Position numbers and translations under genes: made by a program. Below are positions 11,340 through 21,360 of a stretch of 64,000 bases of DNA, one piece after another. The notes under the pieces were generated by a model that was not told the origin of the DNA, made no database searches, and was given only the letters and a program-made list of their open reading frames with translations. Origin of the DNA: Flaccisagitta enflata (Eukaryota; Chaetognatha; Sagittoidea; Aphragmophora); assembly GCA_965153355.1 (NCBI GenBank), contig OZ231127.1, forward strand, positions 100,750,001 through 100,814,000, given 5' to 3'. The first letter of the stretch is position 1; every line of letters begins with the position of its first letter.

Positions 11340-12547
11340 TACAACAAGACGAAACACTGTATCAAGAACTCAATCTCGCTGCCATACACAAACAAACAGA
11401 CAGCGACGCCACACCTAAATATTACGGCGACAGCAGCGACGCTTCTTCTGCCACGAGCGAAGATGAAGAGGAGGATGAAACCGGAAGCGAAGAGACGGAC
11501 GATCAATCCGACAGGACCGTCAGCGAGAAAGAAATACGTCCTTCAAGCACAAAGGATCACGATGAAACCATAGTCCCCGAGGAATCGAGTTCATAGTCGC
11601 ATCCGCATAGGTCAAAGGCTCCAGCTCCTCACAAACTCGGCAACCCTGATGAGGATGCAGGAGATAAAGACAAAAACGCAGATAAAGACGCAGATAAAGA
11701 CACGGACAAAGACGCAGATAAAACAGCAGATAAAACAGCAGATAAAACAGCAGATAAAACAGCAGAAAAAACAGCTCCAAAAAAGGCAGCCAGTCGGCCA
11801 AAATACAGATTTCCATCAATGGATGAACTGACTGACGACATAACTCTCAAACATCAAACAGGCGGACCTGTATGCGGCGGATGGGCGGACATGACTCAAT
11901 ATAGATCGATTCTGAAAAGCGTGGACAGAATTCATTTCAACCCAAAAGACGTAAAAGACGAAATCTCATGGTTTAAAGATAAACTAAAAAAATTCATCGA
12001 GATTGCAAGATACGCTTCCAATGACAAAGTACATCTTTACACTTACGTGTCAGTATTCATCAACAAAAGCGTAAGATATCATCATACTCTCACAGAGATG
12101 GCCAAAAAGGAGGAATATTACACATCGTTCATACACTTAACCAAAGAATTCATGAAGTTGCAATGGCCAAATTTGGCACAACACAGCATGCTTATCGCCA
12201 GAACTCACAAGCAAGATCCAAAAGATTCCGTCGAAGTCTACTATGAAAAACATATCGACGCCCACAAAGACACAGGACACCCAATCGACGAGAGTGTTGA
12301 GGCATTCATCGACGGCCTCTGCGACGACAGACTCCGCAAGATGGTCCGATATCACGACTATGGAGATAACCGCACCCTCGTCGATGTCCGCAACGTAGCT
12401 TCAAAAACTGCACAAAATATAAAAATGGAAGAATGGCGTCAAGCAGAATCAAAAATGAAGAACAGTGTGCAGTTAAGGCCAATTGCACAAAGCCATGCTG
12501 GAAGAATTCCAAACAAACAAACAAACAAATTACAACTACAACAATAA
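11336..12547 (+). CDS. gag: Gag capsid-like protein
   Basis: The frame opens at ATG 11336 with an acidic Asp/Glu/Ser region, passes TAG 11594, and crosses a 15-base tandem repeat coding Ala-Asp-Lys-Thr-type units (11676-11770). The globular part (about 11815-12420) shows the pattern of retrotransposon Gag capsids. It has helices with W/F/Y positions, the segment DSVEVYYEKH around 12228-12257, and then a motif of the type F-I-D-G-L-x5-L-R-K-M-V near 12306-12345. This matches the Ty3/gypsy capsid C-terminal region in general form. The frame overlaps the nucleocapsid frame by 65 bases with a shift of one, which could be programmed frameshifting or an indel. Confidence 0.65.
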
Positions 12548-13124
12548 CAACAATGCTTACAGCAACAATAACAGTAGCTACAACAATAACAACAGAAGGC
12601 CATACAGAACAATGAACAACAATCCTCAAAGATACAACAACTTCAATAACAGACAACGCAGAGGGCCAAGAAGGCCAAGGCGGTTCAACAACATCAACAG
12701 CATCAAAACCATCGCAGCAGCAACAAGGCAACAACAGCCACGCCGATTTAGACCTAGGGCAAATACGCGCCCATCTAATCGACAGCAGGCGCGACCGCAA
12801 AAACCACGCACTTATCGGCAAACAAGCAAAGGAAAAAGATTTTCACGGACCAGACAAATAAACTCAGTCAACGACAATCATCAAAAGCAACTGGCGGAAG
12901 CAAACACAGCTGCAAAAGCAATGAGGCTTACTGGGTGCGTTGATTGTATGGCGTTAGGCCACGCCTACGAAATTTACTTCCGGTCGTGCGATGCGACGTG
13001 TCCGTTCTGCCATAAAGAATTTAAGAAAAACGAATCAAGACACTTCGCGGCAAAATGCAATAAAATGCCATTGACAAGACAAGAATGCATCCAAGTGCTG
13101 CGCAACAATCAAAAAAGACGCTGA
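12483..13124 (+). CDS. Nucleocapsid-like Asn/Arg-rich protein with Cys/His motifs
   Basis: The N-terminal half is Asn/Tyr-rich then Arg/Gln/Pro-rich, typical of RNA-binding nucleocapsid tails. The C-terminal part has Cys pairs (GCVDC and CPFC) with downstream His and Cys (HFAAKC), a possible pair of zinc-binding sites that differ from the classic CCHC knuckle spacing. It ends at TGA 13122. The frame then continues unbroken into the protease, so this stop may be the natural Gag/Pol boundary (read-through type) or an acquired stop. Confidence 0.6.
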   Translation: MHKAMLEEFQTNKQTNYNYNNNNNAYSNNNSSYNNNNRRPYRTMNNNPQRYNNFNNRQRRGPRRPRRFNNINSIKTIAAATRQQQPRRFRPRANTRPSNRQQARPQKPRTYRQTSKGKRFSRTRQINSVNDNHQKQLAEANTAAKAMRLTGCVDCMALGHAYEIYFRSCDATCPFCHKEFKKNESRHFAAKCNKMPLTRQECIQVLRNNQKRR

Positions 13125-13154
13125 CAATTAAACACCAACAAACCCAGAGAGAAA

Positions 13155-14088
13155 ATGATTTACTCAGCAAACCACAAAGAAGGAAAATTCTACCTTGCTG
13201 GGTTTGTTGGTCAATCCTCGACATTCGTGACATTTTGTGACACCGGGGCCGACCTCAGCTTAGCACCGCTTACCTGGAGGAATAGAGGAAATTTAAAGAA
13301 ACTAGACAAAGAAATAATCATCAAATCATTTGACGGCAAAAGCGAACAAATCCTCACTGAGTCAGTGGTGTTAAAAGTCCATTTCGGCAACTGTATATTA
13401 AACCTAAAATTCTACTTATGCGACATAACCACACCGATCATTGGAACAGATCTGCTGCGGAATCCCCGACTAAAAATGTCACTCAACACAAAAACTGAAA
13501 ATGTACATATTGACAAACAAACAATTTGTACATCCAGCGATGAACAGGGAGCAGTAGACGAGTTACACAAACGGATGAAGGCCAAGAAAGAACAAATAAG
13601 AAGCATCAACTCAATAAGAAGAATAAATTGGGCGAGATCAACAATCACGCGCGTAGTGAAAGCCGAGAGAACAATCAACTTCAGAGTAACGTGCGATCAA
13701 TCACTCACACCAAGCAACAAATACGTCTTCATCTCGCTATATGACAATGACGACAAAAACTTCTTCATTCCATTCCTACTAGTGGAAAATGTGGCCCAAT
13801 CGTTTGACATAACGATAGAAAATAAATCAACGGAAGACAGGCACATTAATAAAGGCCAACCACTTGGAGAAATGAAATTATGCTCATCTCTAAACATGCC
13901 CAATAGGCATTCTGTTGTTACCTATACCGCTGATGACATCAGAGAAGCAATGGATTACGACAACGATGATGACAAAAATACAACAACAACAAAAAGACAA
14001 GAAAAATCAATTAATGTCGTCACAAATTCAATGAGCGGAAACAGCAATAACCTGCAACAGACTGATTCAGAGGTAGTCAACAACACAG
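13155..14088 (+). CDS. Retroelement aspartic protease and linker
   Basis: ATG 13155 lies in the same frame as the nucleocapsid. The active-site motif DTGAD is at residues 29-33 and the flap/second signature PIIGTDLL at 94-101, both as expected for retropepsins. A charged linker of about 200 residues follows toward RT. A foldback element is inserted after base 14088. The flanking frames agree (insertion plus target duplication is 624 bases, a multiple of three), so the original linker continued at 14713. The enzyme family cleaves Gag-Pol polyproteins. Confidence 0.8.
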
Positions 14089-14712
14089 CACGCCATGGGG
14101 GAGGCTTTCATTGGTCAAGAAAAATTCTCGGTCATAATGGAGAGTGGTTTGGGCCTCAGGAAGGTTTACTTTATCACTTTATATCAAAACAAAAATTTTT
14201 TTAACTTAAAATTTTTTGGAAATGCCCTAAAATGTTGTAAAAAGCCGTAAAATCGGCATTTTTGACAGTTTTTTTGGTCTGAAACCACCATTTCAGTAAA
14301 AAAATAGGCAAACAATGATTATCTGGCACTAAGACACATTCATGCAGAAATACAGGCCAACCCGACATCATTTAGTATCATTTTGTGCCGTAAAATTCCG
14401 TAAAAAGCCATAAAAATGGCATTTTTTGATGACAAGTTGGCATGTATTTATGCATGAATATGTTTTAGTGCCAGATAATCATTGTTTGCCCATTTTTTGA
14501 CCATAGTGGCAGTTTTGGACCCAAAAAACTGTCAAAAATGCCAATTTTACGGCTTTTTACGGCATTTTACGGCATTGTAAATAAATTTTGAAGTAAAAAA
14601 ATTTTCGTTTTGGTATGAAGTGATAAAGTAAACCTTCCTAAGGCCAAAACCGCTCTCCATTATGACCAAGAATTTTTTTTGACCAATGAAAGCCTCCCCC
14701 GTGGCGTGACAG
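14085..14712. mobile_element. 620-bp foldback (hairpin) element with 4-bp target duplication
   Basis: Bases 14089-14708 are a long inverted repeat. The left end reads CACGCCATGGGGGAGG, and the right end is its reverse complement with one difference. The arms stay complementary far inward (the AAAGTAAACCTTCCT, GCCGTAAAA and CAGATAATCATTGTTTG segments recur inverted). ACAG flanks both sides (14085-14088 and 14709-14712). It carries no gene and most resembles a non-autonomous foldback/MITE. It splits the protease-RT linker, so it inserted after the retroelement. Confidence 0.85.
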
Positions 14713-15300
14713 ATACATCAAAAGCAAGCTCAAACACACCGTCATCATCAACATCCACCAGTGATGCATCAGCAGCAGAAACAAAATCTCAATTGCCATC
14801 CGAAGCACAAAAGGCAGAAAAACAGACAGTAAAAACCTCGGCAAACGCCCCAATTCAACCGCTGGACCAAAATGTAAATACAGACACACATAAAGACATT
14901 CTACTCTCACAACTTGTAAATAAAAGCAAAATTGACACAGACACACTAAACAGATGCTACAAAGATGGCATCACTATCGACGTAAAACCTAAACACACCT
15001 GAAGCAACGGTGAAGATAGATGAAAATCCAGTCGACATCGCAAGGGAGATGCAGCGCAGGAGACACTTTGGCTTCTGGCTGGACAAGAAAGCATTCATAG
15101 CGCAATTCGACTTATCGGCAGTCTGAGGACCTGACAGAGAAAAATCAATAAACATACTTCTGAAATTCAACCACATCTTCTTTAATGAAGAATTTCCTCA
15201 TCAATTCCATCGCGGATTACAAATGGGGCCAATCAAACTAAAGATGAAAGACGACCACAAACCACTAAAAAGTTGCTCACCAAGACGCTTAAACAAAGAG
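14709..15300 (+). CDS. Protease-RT linker and N-terminal RT region, broken
   Basis: After the foldback element the linker resumes in the protease frame up to TGA 15000, Ser/Thr/Lys-rich. Another frame from 14998 reads on with a helical segment, TGA 15124, and then a block of the kind found at the N-terminal side of Ty3/gypsy RT (Phe-Asn-His-Ile-Phe and Pro-His-Gln-Phe-His near 15160-15215, a Pro-x-Arg motif near 15275). At least one frame change (near 15000) and one stop are present, with another frame change near 15300-15326. Confidence 0.5.
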
Positions 15301-15325
15301 AAATTAAAACGCTCACCTAAACACG

Positions 15326-15940
15326 ATGTTGGCACGCGGAATAATAGAAGAAGTCGATGGCGAAACTGACTGTCACACGTCCGGCGTCCACATTGGAATC
15401 GAGCGGCGATTCATCGCCACACTTGGCAAATGCGTGGAAAACAGTAGATTTGTCCTCGACCAGAGGGTCTTGAACCAGGCGCTGTCCAACGTGTCATTTC
15501 CGCTTCCATTCTCCAACACATTGCGCAGAGACCTGTCAGGACAAAATTTCACAATATTCTCAAACTTAGACGCAACTCTCATGTTCTACCAAGCACACAT
15601 GGACCAAGCGTCAGTGGAAAAATACTTCGGATTCTTCGCATTAGGAAGAGCATACATCATCAAGCGCTTGAGCATGGGACTAAAAGTCAGCGTCTCTTAC
15701 ATTCAAGCATTCATGACAAAAGTGTTCAGATTCCACAAACACGCACAAGCATTCGTTGATGACATTTCCATAAAATCGACTAACATCCGCCAACATCTCA
15801 ACGAAGACTTACCGCACGCATTAGCCTTATGCAGCAAATACAATATTTTGCTGTCAGCAAAAAAGGCAGACTTATGCAAATCAGACGTCAGAGTCCTCGG
15901 ATTTCAAGTAGGACATGCAAGCGAAGAACTCACCGGCTAA
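15326..15940 (+). CDS. pol: Reverse transcriptase core
   Basis: Residues 1-50 correspond to fingers (GIIE, FVLDQRVLN). Motif A includes D82 in FSNLDATLMF, and the catalytic FVDD is at residues 143-146, the Ty3/gypsy-type YVDD variant. A thumb-like region with FQVG follows. The frame ends at TAA 15938 but continues in the same frame into RNase H, so this stop is inferred to be acquired. With the upstream frame breaks, this copy should not make active RT. Confidence 0.8.
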   Translation: MLARGIIEEVDGETDCHTSGVHIGIERRFIATLGKCVENSRFVLDQRVLNQALSNVSFPLPFSNTLRRDLSGQNFTIFSNLDATLMFYQAHMDQASVEKYFGFFALGRAYIIKRLSMGLKVSVSYIQAFMTKVFRFHKHAQAFVDDISIKSTNIRQHLNEDLPHALALCSKYNILLSAKKADLCKSDVRVLGFQVGHASEELTG

Positions 15941-16583
15941 AAGAAGACAAAAATCAGAGAAATGGAATTTCCGGTGACAAAGAAAGACGCGATCAGCAAA
16001 TGCGCGTTCTTCAGCTATTTCATCCCCGCCGCACCACGCATCTCCGAATTGATGGAACCATTGCGAAGATTGACATTGCCAAAGGTCCGGTTCCAACCTA
16101 CAAATAAAGACAAACAAAAATTCAAGGAGTTAAAAGAATATCTCCTAGAGGACGATGTCGGCGCCCTAAGAATGCCTGGAAACAAACCGGATGAAACAAT
16201 TATCGTATGGACCGACTCATCAAAGCACTCAATTGGTTGCATCATCACTCAACTACTTCATCCGCTTCCAAACTCAAATCTTGACCCTACAAAGAAATAT
16301 CTTTACATCATCGCATGCTGGAGCCGGAAAATCGTGCCAGAATGGTCGACGTATCCTGTGTGGCTCCTTGAGTTAACCGCTCTCGAGGAGTGCACAAGAA
16401 AATTTGATTGGTTATTAGGCGGAGGCACAAGATTCATCGTCATGATGGACTCATCAACTGTACGCGCGTGGGCAAGCCTAGAGCTAGTGCCAAAAGATGT
16501 AGCACGCAAAGTGTTGCGGCTACAAAGATACAACTACATCATATTTTTCATTTCCACTAAATCTAGCAGACTGGATAACAAGA
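15941..16583 (+). CDS. pol: RT connection and RNase H
   Basis: In the same frame as RT after TAA 15938. A helical connection (FFSYFIPAAP near 16011) leads to RNase H. Counting from ATG 15962, D85 in VWTDSSKHSIG, E137 in LLELTALEE and D163 in MMDSSTVRAW match the acidic catalytic triad in order and spacing. The frame changes near 16550-16562: frame 3 then reads NLADWITRVEG, the classic RNase H/integrase junction (LADWLSR type). A one-base slip is the simplest explanation. Confidence 0.75.
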
Positions 16584-18491
16584 GTGGAGGGGCAAGAAAA
16601 AACGCCGGAAACCCATTTTCCCCGCTTAACAGAATCTCGGATTTACAACAGCAAAGGAAAAGCTGTAAAATGGGAAAAACTATTCTCTAAAGCAGCATGC
16701 AATGAAGCAAAAGAATTCTTCACAAGCTCAAGACGACAAGAGCTAGCACACGCTATCTCACCTGAAAGCTTCATTGAACCGGAAACAGACAAGATCCGCG
16801 ACGACGTATTGAAGGTCGCCGACGCGTTGATCCGCAAACCGGACATCTCAAATTCACCGCTAACGACGGATGTACACACAACTTCAGCGAGCGTTTATAA
16901 ATGCATCATCAACGCCTACTCCCTCGATGACAAACAACTGGAAGAAGGCGAGGATGAACTCGACAAAGACATCCGCGTTGACGACGGACTGATTGAGAAG
17001 CAAGTCTTGAAGACATTTGGCAAAAATGCCGACGAAGTGCGCAACCTGCAAAAAGGGGACAAAATGATTGAAATCATAATCAACAAAATAAAAGCGCAAA
17101 GTGATCCTCCCGGGAAAACTGAATGTCTAAAACTGGAAAAAGAATTACAACAGTTTGAAAGAAACAGATCACTATTCAAAATAAACAATGAAGGCATACT
17201 CCTACGGTTATGGCACACCCAAGATGGGGATGTCTATCAACTCATTGTAGTGGGCGAGAAGCAACTCGACCACCTGGTGGAAAAGACGCATAAAGATCAA
17301 TCATCCCCATGCAGACACGCAGGCATAAGACGCACTTTCACAGCCTTGTCAAAAACATATTACGCATTCAACATGCGAGACAAAGTCCACAAAATTGTCA
17401 CACTATGCGCAGTGTGCAAGCTGAATAAACATCCACGCACAAATGCAACAAAAAGCGGCAATCAAATTGCAACCGAGCCAAATGCCCACGGACAATTGGA
17501 TATAATCGGGCCAATAAATGGTTTTGGTAAAACAGCATCCGGCAACGCGCGCTACGTCCTACTATATGTGGATTCACGCTCACAATTCACTGTGGCAAAA
17601 ACTTTGACAAGCTGCGCAGACGACCAAATACTTGACGGGATCATTCACTTAAAAGACATTCTTTGTGGCATGCCAAAGAAGCTTCAAATGGACGGTGCAA
17701 TCGCAACGCCAAATAGTCGTTCACTGCAATTTCTTCAAGAAACAGGTGTTAGCGTAAATCATGGCATGCCACACATATCTCGCAATCAAGGAAAAGTCGA
17801 GCCCGCAATCAGCACATTCACGCGTCTTCTGTGCATGATGCAAACCGAGAATCCAAAACTGCCATTTACAAGACTGGTCAATGAATCAACATTCATCATG
17901 AATTCTACGCCATCATCAAATCCGCCTTACCTGGCGCCAAAAGACATCCACTTCAGCAGGGCACCATCAAACTTCCTTCACCACACAGCTGAAGAAACCA
18001 CCAGCGGACGAAATGACGCTGTGAAGGCGGCCAGGGAAACAAGCAAAAGGACACTTCTGTATGATGTGAAAAGATTCATGAAAAGACAAGTCAAAACTTC
18101 TGCAACGGATTACACTTCTTAACTACGCCCAGGAATGATTTGCCTGCAAAAGAGAACATCATTTTCAGCTAATAGCCCCAAAAAGCTATGCTACAAAACA
18201 ACATTCGATGTCTTTAAAATCACCTCTAAAGTCGCTACAAATAGCTACAGGGTGCGTAGTCTAAAATCTAACGAAGAAAAAGTGATGCCCGGAGACAATC
18301 TGATAAAACTCACCAACATCACAGACGACGAAGCAATTGAACTCATCGATGAAATGGAAAGAGTGGCCGCAAAAGAATCTCTCACCACCACCAATCCATC
18401 ACAAAAGAGACTGACTCGATCAAAATCAAAGCGAATCCGGGCATTGAGTCAACGACAACATATCGACTACAACATCTCGTTATTCATTTAA
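16563..18491 (+). CDS. Retroelement integrase with C-terminal domain
   Basis: Numbering from codon 16584: the zinc-binding HHCC is H236, H245, C275, C278. The catalytic triad is D306 (QLDIIGP), D370 (QMDGA) and E406 (GKVEP), with exactly 35 residues between the last two (D,D35E). TAA 18120 interrupts the frame, but it continues into a C-terminal domain with LRPGM and a YRVRSL..V..DNLIKL pattern, the usual DNA-binding end of gypsy integrases, then a basic tail to TAA 18489. The enzyme joins cDNA ends to host DNA. The stop probably disables this copy. Confidence 0.8.
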
Positions 18492-18642
18492 TTGAGTAAA
18501 AATCATGAACGTCCCATCAGATTAAAGACAGTCAAACTTCTTCGATGCGACAATTCATATTATAAGATTTTTACTTTTAAATAAAGATCAATAGACGGGC
18601 CTAAAGACAATAAAATGATAAAAACAAGGAAAAAGACTCCTC
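18492..18642 (+). other. 3' region of the giant element with polyadenylation signal
   Basis: An AT-rich stretch with AATAAA at 18580-18585, suitable as a polyadenylation signal for the + strand reading frame. The stretch also lies between two convergent genes. No LTR-like TG...CA repeat or polypurine tract could be matched to another copy in the window. Confidence 0.4.
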
Positions 18643-19038
18643 TTAAACGCATTCAACGAGACTACCCTGACGAGCAGCGCGGTCCGAATCACTCAAATTC
18701 CGCCCTGCATCAACGGAAAACGCATTGCCGGCGGAAATCTGATTCATTTCCATCTCCCTTTCCGGCGCAGATCCGGCACCAGGCAAACAGGCTCGAATCC
18801 GGTCAAACAAACCATTGACCTGAGCCAACAATTCGGTGACCAGACCGAGATTCTGCTTGAAGATGACCATCAAAGCAGCAAAAAGGAGGAGGGAAACTAC
18901 ACAGAGCCCCGCCAACAACACAGTATGACCGCTGGAGGCAGCAGCGGTAGGCGCAGCCAAGCATAGGCTGACCTTAACATCAGCGGCCTGAGTGAATGCG
19001 TGAAATGAAGAAACATTTACAGATATACGCATTTTCAT
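18643..19038 (-). CDS. Small single-pass membrane protein
   Basis: 131 residues from an ATG (plus-strand CAT at 19036-19038). Residues ~45-68 (HTVLLAGLCVVSLLLFAALM) form one clear transmembrane helix. The C-terminal part is a charged, Ser/Ala-rich tail ending in LVECV. A splice acceptor (CATTCACTCAG) just inside the frame, and others upstream (19118, 19219), suggest the real N terminus may come from upstream exons, so the start is uncertain. A separate possible exon (19294-19393, acceptor CTTTCAG) encodes an acidic Gly/Asp/Val-rich piece. Convergent with the retroelement. Family not recognised. Confidence 0.5.
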   Translation of the reverse strand: MKMRISVNVSSFHAFTQAADVKVSLCLAAPTAAASSGHTVLLAGLCVVSLLLFAALMVIFKQNLGLVTELLAQVNGLFDRIRACLPGAGSAPEREMEMNQISAGNAFSVDAGRNLSDSDRAARQGSLVECV

Positions 19039-19591
19039 TTTCACCAATTTGAGGATTCTTTTTACAAAGAAATACGAATAAACCTGAAGAAGAAACCTTG
19101 TCAGCCTCTGCAAAAATCTGAAAGAAAAATTAATTACCTAACTTCACCAAAGCCCAGAAGATAAGATTCAAACCTAAATATTAAATCCGCCGGAAGCTTC
19201 AGTTTAGAACCTGTTAAGAAAATGGCATCAATACATTGGATCTTGGTTGAACGACTCAAATGAAATGACAATCAATCATTTCTCAAAAACGGCTCAAACA
19301 ATATTATCGTCAACACTGTCGCCAGCAACGACCGCATCATCCTTCAAGCCGGTCTCGACATCTCCAGCCGTTGAACCTCCATCGCAATTTCTTCTGAAAG
19401 AAAAAGAATTATATCCACGCGATAGGAGAAGACAAATTGGTTCATGAAATGCCAAAAATCCACCAGTACAAAATTCCGGTCCAAATCATGAAATAACCGA
19501 TCGTAAAGTCGACTAAAAAAGTGGACAAAGATTACCTGCAAAAAATTCCATGAAATCTTTCAGTATGAGGATGACCGCAAGTGTGACGCAC

Positions 19592-20752
19592 TCAACAGTA
19601 TTTCATGGCCGCGACGACAATCCCAACCAACGTCGCGATGAAGAACTCAGTGGCTAGCAAGGTCACAGCCGCGAGATTGTAATTCTCATTCTGTTGGACA
19701 TCCTTGGCGACTTCAGCGACATCCCCAGCGACATCGGAAATATCCTCGACGATCGACTCCTTCAAAACATCACGCGTCAGGCGATTGTCGACCGGAAGGC
19801 ACCGAGTGAACGATGCCGTTTCAGCTTGATACGGAACTCGAAAGACAATTATCATGCAGGGTCCATTCTCAGGCCTGGAACAAAATAATCATGATATATC
19901 ACACACAACATCAATAAATTGATCAATAAAAACAAGTCAACATAATTACAACAGTTAACAACAAAAACAGTTCCTGGAACAAAATAATCATGATATATCA
20001 CACACAACATCAATAAATTGATCAATAAAAACAAGTCAACATAATTACAACAGTTAACAACAAAAACAGTTAACAACAGTTAACAACAAAAACAGTTAAC
20101 AACAAAACGACTGAAAACAACAGTCATAACCAGTTAACAACAAAACAGTTAACAACAAAAACAGTTGACAACAAAACAACTGAAAACAACAGTCAAAACA
20201 GTTAACAACAAAACAGTTTACAACAAAAACAGTTGACAACAAAACAGTTGACAACAGAAACAGTTGACAACAAAACTGTTATCAACAACAATAAAAAAAA
20301 CAGTTGACAACAAAAATAACACTTGCAAGAACATCCACATTCACCACAACAATAACAACAATATGGTCAACGGTCAAGAAACAACAGCATCATACACCAA
20401 ATTCAAGAAATCAACACATGTCAACAACATATAAAATCCGATCGGAGAAAAACAATAATCACCTGTAACCGAATTCCTGAAGAAATTCCTCTGTCTTCCC
20501 GGAAAGAAGATTACCAATGGAGACACGATTGACCGACGCCCAAGACTCCACCTCGGTCTTCAATTCCGCCTAAAATCGGTCCAAGAGTGATACGCGAGAT
20601 ACTACCACACGCGAGAAAAGTGGAAATTTCCAGAAAATTGAATCCTAGAGCACAACGTGTCTGACCTGAGAAGAGTCAACGGAGAAATGACCGCCAGGGC
20701 GGCAGTCTACAGCGACAACAAAAAATAAGAAACAACTGAGCATCGAATTCAT
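19592..20752 (-). CDS. Three-exon gene for a secreted-entry, single-pass membrane protein
   Basis: Exon 1 is 20752-20666 (ATG; 29 codons; signal peptide with core LSCFLFFVVAV), exon 2 is 20569-20463 (107 nt), and exon 3 is 19874-19592. Intron 1 (96 bp) starts CAG|GTCAGA and ends CGATTTTAG. Intron 2 (588 bp) starts TACAG|GTGATT and ends TTGTTCCAG. Phases fit exactly, giving 158 residues with a TGA end. The protein has a signal peptide, a short ectodomain, an Asp/Val/Glu-rich amphipathic part, and a transmembrane helix (LAAVTLLATEFFIATLVGIV) close to the C terminus. Intron 2 is filled by tandem repeats. Unknown family; small type I membrane protein. Confidence 0.65.
19874..20071. repeat. Two tandem copies of a 99-bp unit
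   Basis: The segment starting CCTGGAACAAAATAATCATG at 19874 recurs at 19973 with a period of 99 bases and near identity. It lies at the acceptor end of intron 2 of the three-exon gene. The second copy duplicates the acceptor (TTCCAGG) as well, giving two possible 3' splice sites. Confidence 0.85.
20046..20320. repeat. CAGTTAACAACAAAA minisatellite
   Basis: About 15-base units of the form CAGTTAACAACAAAA, with GTTGAC variants, run through intron 2 of the minus-strand gene. The array is AT-rich, strand-asymmetric and irregular in spacing. No coding potential is seen. Confidence 0.8.
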
Positions 20753-21360
20753 AATTGTGCACAAGAAAAAAAAAAGACGAGAAGAAATTGAGAACTTTAT
20801 TTCAATTCGAGAAAATAAAATGATTCTTTGCGATCGTAATCGCTCGTAGTATCGATCGACCAGTTGCCCTTTAAAGTCATTGTTGCGTAAATATCGAAAT
20901 TCTTTTCACACACGTTGTTTATAGTTCAAAATATTTCATTAAAGCAAATTCCTCATTCGAACCCCAGAAGTCATTTTACATTACTTTGAAATATGTTCAC
21001 CACTCTGTACAATGTTATTGCATTCCATTGTTCAAATTGTTGGTTAAAATTGTTCCCTATTTTCTTTTGAATACAAGGATTCCCTCTTAATGGCGCAGGA
21101 TATCCTTTGGTCGGGGGGAGAGTCATATAGGGAATAGAGGAGGTCATGGACTTCGGGCCGGAAGCAGAAGCAATCCCACCCGACGGTCTCATAACAATCC
21201 TCTTCCAATTATAACACGATCTCTCTCTCTTCCTCTCCAACCATCGGATATAAATAGCCTCAGTAACACCGGCTATTACACCGGCTATCGCATTGATTAT
21301 TCCTGCGTCCGAGGGATTAAATCCCTCCAGTCAGTCAGCATACAACACAGTTCGCCACTA
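20753..21360. other. Upstream region of the three-exon gene; no gene recognised
   Basis: AT-rich sequence upstream of the minus-strand ATG. A minus-strand frame at 20971-21240 exists but has no recognisable domain. It might be part of an LTR or leader of the adjacent gag fragment. TATAAATA at 21249 and two copies of CACCGGCTAT (21269-21289) suggest a promoter-like or LTR-like piece, which is unproven. Confidence 0.35.

Larger units (their letters stand above)
1..18491 (+). mobile_element. Giant Ty3/gypsy-like retroelement, decayed, left end outside window
   Basis: The domains occur in the order capsid-like Gag (about 11.8-12.4 kb), Cys/His nucleocapsid (12.9-13.1), DTGAD protease (13.2), RT (15.0-15.9), RNase H (16.2-16.5), integrase (16.6-18.4). 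This is the Ty3/gypsy/retrovirus order. What is unusual is some 11 kb of same-strand, A-rich coding sequence before the capsid domain. In-frame stops lie at 12, 189, 891, 7858, 8098, 9076, 9604, 10420, 11594, 13122, 15124, 15938 and 18120, and several frame changes occur, so this copy is decayed or the assembly carries errors. No LTR pair can be seen, because the left end is outside the window and no matching copy was found on the right. That the part before 6.6 kb belongs to the same element is inferred from strand, composition and coiled-coil content. Confidence 0.75.

Noticed and set aside
20046-20320. Possible CRISPR-like array of short direct repeats
   Set aside because: The repeats are degenerate 15-mers without unique, equal-length spacers, and they lie in a eukaryotic intron with no cas genes.
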